From NCBI RefSeq assembly GCF_014161445.1, contig NZ_JABBXA010000008.1, positions 186,001 through 250,000 of the forward strand: 64,000 nt of DNA, in the 5' to 3' direction. The notes under the pieces were generated by a model that was given only the letters and a program-made list of their open reading frames with translations, was not told the origin of the DNA and did no database searches. Positions 55,235 through 61,967 of the stretch are shown one piece after another; the stretch's first letter is position 1, and every line of letters starts with the position of its first letter. The position numbers were made by a program, and so were the translations under genes. The DNA is from Microbispora sp. H13382 (GTDB lineage Bacteria; Actinomycetota; Actinomycetes; Streptosporangiales; Streptosporangiaceae).

Positions 55235-56431
55235 GTGACAGGGGTCAGGACGGCGCTGGTCATCGGGGGCGGGATCGCCGGCCCGGTCACGGCGCTCGCA
55301 CTAAGCAGGGCGGGGATCGAGGCCACGGTCCACGAGGCGTACGAAACGCCCGCCGACGGCCTCGGCGGCTGGCTGCAGGTGGCGCCGAACGGCCTGGAGG
55401 CGCTGCGGATCATCGGGGGCGCCGACGCCGTGGAGGCGAGCGGCCGGCCGATCAGGCGCACGGTCATCGCCGACGGCCGGGGCAGGAAGTTCGGCGTGTA
55501 CACGGGTGTGCCGGGCCTGCCGCCCGGCCACGTCCTGCGGCGCTCGGAGCTGTACCGCCTGCTGCACGACCACGCGGCGGCGCGGGGCGTGCGAGTCGAG
55601 CGCGGCAGGCGGCTCACCGGCGTCGAGGAAACGGACGACGGGGTGACCGCGCGGTTCGCCGACGGGAGCGCCGCGACCGCCGACGTGCTCGTCGGCGCGG
55701 ACGGCATCCGCTCCACGGTCCGCACGCTCATCGATCCGCAGGCACCGGCCCCGGCGTACGCCGGGCTGATCGCCTTCGGCGGCCGGGCGGACCTCACGGT
55801 GCCCGGCCCGCCGGACACCATGCACTACGTCTTCGGCCGGCGGGCCTTCCTCGGCCACTGGACCGGACCGGACGGCCGCGCACTGTGGTTCGGCAACCTC
55901 CCGCGACCCGAGCCGATGACCGCCGCGCAGGCGCGGGAGGTGCCCGCGGCGGAATGGCTGGAGGTGCTGCGCGAGGCGTACGCGGACGACGTGCCCGGCG
56001 GCGACCTGCTCCGGCACACCGAGGCCGGCGAGCTGTCCGCCCTGGGCGCGCTGGAGATCCTGCCCGCGGTGCCGCGGTGGCACCGCGGCCGGATGGTGCT
56101 GGCCGAGGACGCGGCCCACGCGCCCTCGCCCAGCTCCGGCCAGGGCGTCGCGCTCGCGGTGGAGAGCGCGATCCAGCTCGCCCGCTGCCTACGCGACCTG
56201 CCCGACGTGCCCGCCGCGTTCTCCGCGTACGAGAGGCTGCGCCGGGGCAGGGTGGAGAAGATCGCGGCGTCCGCGGCGAGGACGAACAGCAGGAAGGCGT
56301 CCGGTCGCGTGGCCCGGATGCTCATGAGCGTCACCGCGCCGATCGCCATGCGGACCTTCGCCACCCCGCGCAGGATGTTCGGCTGGATGCACGGCTACCG
56401 GATCGACTGGGACGAGATCGTCACGCCCTGA
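55235..56431 (+). CDS. FAD-dependent monooxygenase (PHBH family)
   Basis: Flavoprotein hydroxylase of 398 residues. The ADP-binding motif is VIGGGIAGPVTAL, the second FAD region VLVGADGIRSTVR is the DG motif, and the third, normally GDAAH, reads LAEDAAHAPSPSSGQGVALA, with Glu instead of Gly. GGAGG is seven bases before the GTG. Class A enzymes hydroxylate or epoxidise small aromatics, polyketides or lipids using NAD(P)H. Substrate unknown. The tail contains an amphipathic segment (MLMSVTAPIAMRTFATP). Confidence 0.9.
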   Translation: MTGVRTALVIGGGIAGPVTALALSRAGIEATVHEAYETPADGLGGWLQVAPNGLEALRIIGGADAVEASGRPIRRTVIADGRGRKFGVYTGVPGLPPGHVLRRSELYRLLHDHAAARGVRVERGRRLTGVEETDDGVTARFADGSAATADVLVGADGIRSTVRTLIDPQAPAPAYAGLIAFGGRADLTVPGPPDTMHYVFGRRAFLGHWTGPDGRALWFGNLPRPEPMTAAQAREVPAAEWLEVLREAYADDVPGGDLLRHTEAGELSALGALEILPAVPRWHRGRMVLAEDAAHAPSPSSGQGVALAVESAIQLARCLRDLPDVPAAFSAYERLRRGRVEKIAASAARTNSRKASGRVARMLMSVTAPIAMRTFATPRRMFGWMHGYRIDWDEIVTP

Positions 56432-56485
56432 CCGGTCACCGAGTGTCAGTGTTTCCGGTGGTTGTCCAGCAGGCCGGGGAGCGCG

Positions 56486-57910
56486 TCACGCGTGGAAGGC
56501 GCCGAGAGGGACGTGCCCGGCGACAAGACCGGTTCCGCCGCCCGTGCCCAACCCGTCAGTGCCCAACCCGTCCGTGCCCAACCCGGACGTGACGCCGGAC
56601 TCGGCGGGGGTCCCCGTGTCCTGGCCGCCCTCTCCCAGCGTCAGCGCGGCGATCCCAGCGGTGAGCAGCAGGGCGAAGACGGCGGCGATCACGGCGAACA
56701 CGATCGACTGCCGGGACATGCCGGTGCGCGGCGGGAGCGTGGGGACGGGCCCCTGACTGGGGGCCCGCGTCCGCTGACCCGGTGGCGGCCGGTGAACGGG
56801 TGGCCGGTGAGCGGGTGGCTGCAGGCCGGGTGGCGGGCCCGGCACCGCGTTCGGCGCGGTCGCCGCCCGGCGTATGTCCTGACCGTGCGCGGGAACGCCT
56901 CCGCCGGGGCCGGTGAGGGCGTGCCCGGCCTCGGCGGGCCGTCCCTCCCCGGGACGCCGTCCGAGCATGGCGGGCCCGGAGGGAGACGGAGCGCCCCACT
57001 CCGGGACGCCGGCCGGGCCTCTCGCCCCGGGCCGCTCCGGCCCGGCGGAGCGCGCGCCGTCCACCGCGGCGGAACCGTCCGCGGCCAGGACGGTGAGCGC
57101 GTCCCGCAGTCCGGCGGCCGTACGGACCCGCTGGGCCGGATCGCTGGCCATGCCGTGACGCAGGACGGCGGTGAGCGCGGCGGGCACGCCGGGGATGTCG
57201 GGGATCGGCAGCCGGTGCAGCGCCATGATGGCCGCGACGTTCACCACGCCGCCGTCCGGGAAGCGCGGCGGCCTGCCCTGAAGCAGGGCGTACAACGTGG
57301 CCGACAGCGCGTACACGTCCCCCGCGGTCGTGGGCTCGGTGAGGTCGAACGCCTCCGGCGGGGCGTAGGCGGGCGTGAGCGACTCGCGCGTCACCGACAC
57401 CTCGCCCCGCGCCGCGCCGCCCTGCCCCGGCATCGTGGCCAGCCCGAAGTCCGACAGCGCGACCATGCCGTAGGAGTTGACCAGGATGTTGGCGGGCTTG
57501 ACGTCGCGGTGGAGGACGCCCAGGGCGTGGGCGGCGGCCAGCGCGTCGGCGATCTTGACGCCGATGTCGCGCACCTCGCGGGGGCCGAGCGGGCCGCCGT
57601 CGCGCAGCCGGTCGGCGAGCGACCCGTTGGGGCACAGCTCCAGCACCATGTACGGCCGGCCGTCCGGGAGGACGCCCGCGTCGTAGACGTCGGCGACGTG
57701 CGGGTGGCCGGACAGGGCGCCGGCGGACGTCACCTCGCGCATGAACCTGCGCCGGTCGCGGTCGGAGACGAGCACCCGGTTGTCGATCTTGAGTGCGACC
57801 TCCCGGCCCACCGCGAGCTGGCGGGCGCGGTACACGACTCCGAAGCCTCCCTGGCCGAGAACGCCGAGCACCTCGTAGCCCGGCACCAGCGGCCCGCCCG
57901 CCTCGCCCAC
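56486..57910 (-). CDS. Membrane-anchored Ser/Thr protein kinase
   Basis: Eukaryotic-type kinase of 474 residues. Kinase domain 10-275: the glycine loop LGQGGFGVV, Lys41 (VALKI), catalytic loop HRDVKPANI (134-142), DFG at 154-156, and APPEAF. A Pro/Ala-rich juxtamembrane stretch leads to one membrane helix near 410-435 (VFAVIAAVFALLLTAGIAAL). The extracellular tail is only about 45 residues, with a tandem GLGTD repeat and no PASTA domains. GGAGG precedes the GTG. It is divergent from the TetR gene. Signal unknown. Confidence 0.93.
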   Translation of the reverse strand: MGEAGGPLVPGYEVLGVLGQGGFGVVYRARQLAVGREVALKIDNRVLVSDRDRRRFMREVTSAGALSGHPHVADVYDAGVLPDGRPYMVLELCPNGSLADRLRDGGPLGPREVRDIGVKIADALAAAHALGVLHRDVKPANILVNSYGMVALSDFGLATMPGQGGAARGEVSVTRESLTPAYAPPEAFDLTEPTTAGDVYALSATLYALLQGRPPRFPDGGVVNVAAIMALHRLPIPDIPGVPAALTAVLRHGMASDPAQRVRTAAGLRDALTVLAADGSAAVDGARSAGPERPGARGPAGVPEWGAPSPSGPAMLGRRPGEGRPAEAGHALTGPGGGVPAHGQDIRRAATAPNAVPGPPPGLQPPAHRPPVHRPPPGQRTRAPSQGPVPTLPPRTGMSRQSIVFAVIAAVFALLLTAGIAALTLGEGGQDTGTPAESGVTSGLGTDGLGTDGLGTGGGTGLVAGHVPLGAFHA

Positions 57911-58035
57911 CCCGCACCTCCGACCCGGCGGAAACCGCGATCACAAATCCCGCGTCCGGCACATTACCGGAGTGATCGCCCATCGGCCCCGGTCTTGATC
58001 GGGGCGACGCGGGGAACGGACCCTATGCTGTGCTC

Positions 58036-58635
58036 ATGACGGGGCTCACGACGGGCGGCACAGGGGAGCGCGGCCGGAGTCCGGAGCGGCGCAGGGACCT
58101 GCTCGACGCGGCCGACCGGGTCATCCGCAGGGAGGGCCCGCACGCGTCGATGGCCGCCATCGCGGCGGAGGCGGGAATCACCAAGCCCATCCTCTACCGT
58201 CACTTCGGGGACAAGAGCGGCCTCTACCAGGCTCTCGCGGAACGCCACACGCGTGTCGTGATCGACCTGCTGCGCCCGGAGTTCGCCAAGGCCATGGCCG
58301 ACCCCCGCGTACGCGCCCGCGCCGCCATCGACGCCTACCTCGAGACCATCTCGGCCAACCCCAACCTCTACCGGTTCCTGTTCCACCGGGCCAGCGCGGA
58401 GGACAGTCGCACCCGCACGCGGATGGCCGCCATCGTGCGCGGCGTCGGCGAGGAACTGGGCGCGATGCTCGCGGAGGAGGGCGTCGCCGACCCGGTGCGC
58501 GCCCAGGTGCTCGGCCACGCGTTCGTCGGCATGGTGCAGGCGATCGGCGACTGGTGGCTGGAGAACCCCGGACTCGACCGCGGCACGGTCGTGGACAGCG
58601 TGGCCGACGTGATCGCCGGCGCGCTCAAGTCCTGA
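58036..58635 (+). CDS. TetR-family transcriptional regulator
   Basis: Repressor of 199 residues. The N-terminal HTH (about 18-65) reads RRRDLLDAADRVIRREGPHA, MAAIAAEAGITKPILYRHFG and DKSGLYQAL. The ligand domain has a TetR_C-like end (GHAFVGMVQAIGDWWLENPG). TATGCT (58024-58029) ends six bases before the ATG with no ribosome site, so the message is probably leaderless; a GTG six bases upstream would lie outside such a transcript. It precedes a DHA2 exporter, in the same direction, with a palindrome between them. Likely an efflux-controlling regulator, or of the fatty-acid type. Confidence 0.9.
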   Translation: MTGLTTGGTGERGRSPERRRDLLDAADRVIRREGPHASMAAIAAEAGITKPILYRHFGDKSGLYQALAERHTRVVIDLLRPEFAKAMADPRVRARAAIDAYLETISANPNLYRFLFHRASAEDSRTRTRMAAIVRGVGEELGAMLAEEGVADPVRAQVLGHAFVGMVQAIGDWWLENPGLDRGTVVDSVADVIAGALKS

Positions 58636-58648
58636 CATCGACGGCGCT

Positions 58649-58690
58649 GCCCGAAAACGCATCAGATAACGCCCAAAAGCGTTTAAGGGC
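58649..58690 (+). terminator. Hairpin after tetR
   Basis: GCCC-GA-AAACGC (58649-58660) can pair with GCGTTT-AA-GGGC (58679-58690): six plus four base pairs with a symmetric two-base bulge. It starts 14 bases after the TetR stop. No T-run follows, so it is a candidate terminator or an attenuator. Confidence 0.45.
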
Positions 58691-58749
58691 CCCATGGTGG
58701 CCTTTGTTGCGCACGACGGGATACATCAATGTCATCCGGCCGGGGTAAT

Positions 58750-58766
58750 TTAGTTGTCCTAACTAA
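58750..58766. promoter_or_regulatory. Palindrome before the exporter gene
   Basis: TTAGTT (58750-58755), GTCCT, AACTAA (58761-58766) is a perfect inverted repeat in an AT-rich stretch 72 bases before the exporter start. It has the size and form of a TetR- or MarR-type operator, and the TetR gene is directly upstream. Confidence 0.55.
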
Positions 58767-58837
58767 CGGTTCGTCCGTCGCTCGCCGCGCGGAAACAGGC
58801 CGTGCGCTGTGCGGACCTAGAGGAGGGGAACCACTCC

Positions 58838-60658
58838 GTGGCCGTAGCGAACCAGTCCCGGGCGGGAGCGACGCCGCAGTCGGCGCCGCCCTCGCGGTAC
58901 AAATGGATCGCGCTGTCCAACACCACCCTCGGCGTCCTGATGGTGACGATCAACCAGTCCATCGTGCTGATCGCCCTTCCGGACGTCTTCCGCGGCATCC
59001 ACCTCAATCCGCTCGACCCCGGCAACACGGGCTACCTGCTGTGGATGATGATGGGCTTCATGGTCGTCACGGCCGTGCTGGTGGTGATGTTCGGCCGCCT
59101 GGGCGACATGTTCGGCCGTGTACGCATGTACAACCTCGGGTTCGCGGTCTTCAGCCTCTGCTCGGTCATGCTTTCGCTGACCTGGATGGACGGCGACGCC
59201 GGGGCGATGTGGCTGATCGGATGGCGGATCGTGCAGGGCATCGGCGGCGCGCTGCTGTTCGCCAACTCCACCGCGATCCTGACCGACGCCTTCCCCGTCC
59301 GCCAGCGTGGCACCGCGCTCGGCATCAACTCGATCGCCGCCATCGCGGGCTCCTTCCTCGGCCTGGTCATCGGCGGCGTCCTGGCCCCGGTCGACTGGAA
59401 GGCGATCTTCCTGGTCTCCGTGCCGTTCGGCGTCTTCGGCACCATCTGGGCGTACGTCAAGCTGCGCGACAACGGCGTGCGGCGCCGGGCGCGGATGGAC
59501 TGGTGGGGCAACGCGACCTTCGCCGTCGGCCTCGTCGCGCTGCTGGTCGGCATCACCTACGGCATCCAGCCGTACGGGACCGGCGTGATGGGCTGGGGCA
59601 ACCCCTGGGTGATCGGCGCGCTCGCCGGTGGTGTCCTGCTGCTGGCGCTGTTCGCCTGGATCGAGACCAGGGTGGACGAGCCGTTGTTCCGGCTCGCGTT
59701 GTTCCGCAACCGCGCGTTCCTCGCGGGCAACGTCGCCAGCCTGCTCACCGCCCTCGGTCGCGGCGGCCTGCAGTTCATGCTGATCATCTGGCTGCAGGGC
59801 ATCTGGCTGCCGCTGCACGGCTACAGCTTCGAGGAGACGCCCCTGTGGGCGGGCATCTACATGATCCCGCTGACCGTGGGCTTCCTGCTGTCGGCGCCCG
59901 TCTCCGGCTGGCTGTCGGACCGGTTCGGGCCGCGGATGTTCACGGTCGGCGGCGCCCTGATCACCGCGGCGAGCTTCTACGCCCTGATGGCCCTGCCGAC
60001 GGACTTCGGCTACGGCGTCTTCGCGCTGCTCATCCTGGTCAACGGCGTCGGGTCCGGCCTGTTCTCCTCGCCCAACCGGGCGGAGATCATGAACTCGGTC
60101 CCGGCGGAGTCCCGCGGCGTCGGCGCGGGCATGACCGCGACCTTCCAGAACTCCTCGATGGTGCTGTCCATCGGCGTGTTCTTCAGCCTGATGATCGCGG
60201 GCCTGTCGCAGTCGCTGCCGCACACCATGCACGACGAGCTGGTCGCCCAGGGCGTGCCCGCCGCGCAGGCCGAGGGCATCGCCCAGCTGCCGCCGATCGC
60301 CGTGCTGTTCGCGGCGTTCCTCGGATACAACCCGTTCCGGGAGCTCCTCGGCGGCGTCCTGGACCGGCTGCCCGACGGCGGCGCCCATCTGACGAGCAAG
60401 GAGTTCTTCCCGCACCTCATCGCGGGCCCCTTCCACCAGGGCCTGGTCATCGCTTTCTGGTTCGCCCTGGCCGCGTGCCTGGTGGCCGCCCTGTCGTCGC
60501 TGCTGACCGACCGGGTTCGCCGCAGGCACCGCGCCGCCGCCCACGAGTCGCTCGGCTCCGAACTCGCCGCGGTCGCCGGCGAGGCCGGTCTGGCCGGCAA
60601 CGAGCTCGTCGTCCCGGACGAGGAGTTCGACGCCCGGCGGGCGGCCCGGGACGAATAG
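58838..60658 (+). CDS. DHA2-type MFS drug exporter, 14 membrane segments
   Basis: Proton-coupled exporter of 606 residues. The DHA2 marks are LMVTINQSIVLIALPDVFRG in segment 1, VVMFGRLGDMFGRVRMYNLG (motif A), and IGWRIVQGIGGALLFANSTA (motif B). Length and hydrophobic segments fit 14 spans. An unusual loop of about 70 residues before the last span (MHDELVAQGVPAAQAEGIAQ, then LGYNPFRELLGG) is probably extracytoplasmic, and the C-terminal 45 residues are charged. GGAGG lies 11 bases before the GTG. Probably controlled by the TetR upstream; substrates are likely antibiotics or lipids. Confidence 0.92.
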   Translation: MAVANQSRAGATPQSAPPSRYKWIALSNTTLGVLMVTINQSIVLIALPDVFRGIHLNPLDPGNTGYLLWMMMGFMVVTAVLVVMFGRLGDMFGRVRMYNLGFAVFSLCSVMLSLTWMDGDAGAMWLIGWRIVQGIGGALLFANSTAILTDAFPVRQRGTALGINSIAAIAGSFLGLVIGGVLAPVDWKAIFLVSVPFGVFGTIWAYVKLRDNGVRRRARMDWWGNATFAVGLVALLVGITYGIQPYGTGVMGWGNPWVIGALAGGVLLLALFAWIETRVDEPLFRLALFRNRAFLAGNVASLLTALGRGGLQFMLIIWLQGIWLPLHGYSFEETPLWAGIYMIPLTVGFLLSAPVSGWLSDRFGPRMFTVGGALITAASFYALMALPTDFGYGVFALLILVNGVGSGLFSSPNRAEIMNSVPAESRGVGAGMTATFQNSSMVLSIGVFFSLMIAGLSQSLPHTMHDELVAQGVPAAQAEGIAQLPPIAVLFAAFLGYNPFRELLGGVLDRLPDGGAHLTSKEFFPHLIAGPFHQGLVIAFWFALAACLVAALSSLLTDRVRRRHRAAAHESLGSELAAVAGEAGLAGNELVVPDEEFDARRAARDE

Positions 60659-60696
60659 GCGCGCAGGCGCGGGCCGCCGAAGTACGCGTGCGGCCG

Positions 60697-60724
60697 GGGC
60701 GGGGACCGGACACGGCCCCCGCCC
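60697..60724. terminator. Hairpin between exporter and oxidoreductase genes
   Basis: GGGCGGGG (60697-60704) and CCCCGCCC (60717-60724) pair perfectly around a 12-base loop in the convergent gap. No T-run. Confidence 0.5.
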
Positions 60725-60772
60725 GCGGTCGTCCCGGCCGTCGCCCGGCGGCGAGTCCGTCCGGCGGCGGGG

Positions 60773-61237
60773 TCACGTGGGAAGGGCGTCGAGAGGTTCG
60801 AGCACCACTACGGGGATGCGGCGCCGCGTCATCTCCTTGTACTTCTCGTAGACGGGGTGCCGCCGGCTCATCGTCCGCCACAGGCGGTCGTACTCCTCGC
60901 CGGTGGCCTCGACGGCGCGCACCGTGAGCACGGTGAGACCGCCGTCGCCGCCCACCTCGATCTCCGCGACGGGGTCGTCCCGCAGGTTGAGCCACCAGGC
61001 GGGAGTGGCGTCGTCGCCTCCGTTCGAGGCGATGACGACGAACCGCCGGCCGTCCCTGCCGTACCCGACCGGCCGGGTCCTGGGCAGGCCGGTCCTGCGG
61101 CCTCGCGTCGTGAGGAGCAGGACGGGGATGCCGCGCATGGTGGCGGGCCTGCGCCCGCCGGTCCTGCGGTAGCTGCGCACCTGCCGGTCGCAGATGTGCC
61201 GGATCACCCTGTTGAACAGACGGGAGCGTCGTGCCAT
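60773..61237 (-). CDS. Deazaflavin (F420)-dependent nitroreductase-family protein
   Basis: Protein of 154 residues in the Ddn/FDOR-B split-barrel family that uses coenzyme F420 in actinobacteria. Typical parts: IPVLLLTTRGRRTGLPRTRP, VGYGRDGRRFVVIASNGGDD, PAWWLNLRDDPVAEIEVGG, and RRHPVYEKYKEMTRRRIPVV. The hydrophobic N-terminus of some family members is absent. Six bases separate it from the hemerythrin gene upstream, so the two are cotranscribed. A role in redox stress or quinone protection fits, but is inferred. Confidence 0.92.
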   Translation of the reverse strand: MARRSRLFNRVIRHICDRQVRSYRRTGGRRPATMRGIPVLLLTTRGRRTGLPRTRPVGYGRDGRRFVVIASNGGDDATPAWWLNLRDDPVAEIEVGGDGGLTVLTVRAVEATGEEYDRLWRTMSRRHPVYEKYKEMTRRRIPVVVLEPLDALPT

Positions 61238-61243
61238 GACCGC

Positions 61244-61876
61244 TCAGCTCCCGAAGACGAGCCGCTGGCGGCGCCGGTAGGAGGGCCGCGCCAGCGTCAG
61301 GAGCAGGCTGAGGATCGGCCCGGCCAGCGTGCGGATGTGCGCCATCTCCTCCGGGCTCGCGTACCGGTCGACCCAGGCGAGCTCGAAGCGCGGGTCGCCG
61401 CCGCCCTTGAGTGACTTCTCCATCGTCTTCCAGTCGGCCGCCGAGACGTACTTCTCGATGACCGGGAAGATCCTCCGCTCCTCCTCCTCGATGTGCTCGT
61501 CGATGAGCTCCGACAGCGTGCGCAGCGCTACCGCCAGGTCGGAGACGGCCTGGCCGCCCGCGAAGGCCCGCGCCGCCACGCGGACCCGCTCGAGCAGGGG
61601 GTCGAGCTCGGAGTGGTCGTCGGAGAGGTCGGCGAGGTCGACGGCGGCGCCCGCCGACCGCTCGATGACCGGCCAGACGATCTCGTCCTCCCTGCTGTGG
61701 TGGTGGTGGATCGCGCCGCAGATGTCCTCCGCGTAGCGGGCGACGGCGGCGGCGCGGGCGGAGTCCGCCCGCTGGCGTCCCGCCCCGAGGTCCTCGGCGA
61801 GCGCGCGGAGCCGGTGCAGGTCGCCGCGCATCGCGCGGTGGATGATGCGGATCCCGGTGAGGTCGGGTGTCTCCAC
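61244..61876 (-). CDS. Hemerythrin-domain protein (second)
   Basis: Protein of 210 residues with an HHE hemerythrin fold. Ligand candidates: IIHRAMRGDLHRL (helix 1), ICGAIHHHHSREDEIVWPVI (helix 2), LSDDHSELDPLLERV (helix 3) and IDEHIEEEERRIFPVI (helix 4). It is closer to the NO/O2-sensing hemerythrin-like group than the 30 kb gene is. GGAGG seven bases before the GTG sets the start. The two-gene unit with the F420-dependent protein suggests a redox or nitrosative-stress role. Confidence 0.9.
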   Translation of the reverse strand: METPDLTGIRIIHRAMRGDLHRLRALAEDLGAGRQRADSARAAAVARYAEDICGAIHHHHSREDEIVWPVIERSAGAAVDLADLSDDHSELDPLLERVRVAARAFAGGQAVSDLAVALRTLSELIDEHIEEEERRIFPVIEKYVSAADWKTMEKSLKGGGDPRFELAWVDRYASPEEMAHIRTLAGPILSLLLTLARPSYRRRQRLVFGS

Positions 61877-61967
61877 GGTGAGCCTCCATGATGTCCGAAT
61901 CGGTGTCGGAACCACGGTTGCGCCGCCCGCTAAACGCCTGTTTGGCGGCCACTTGGCGGCTCTGGCC

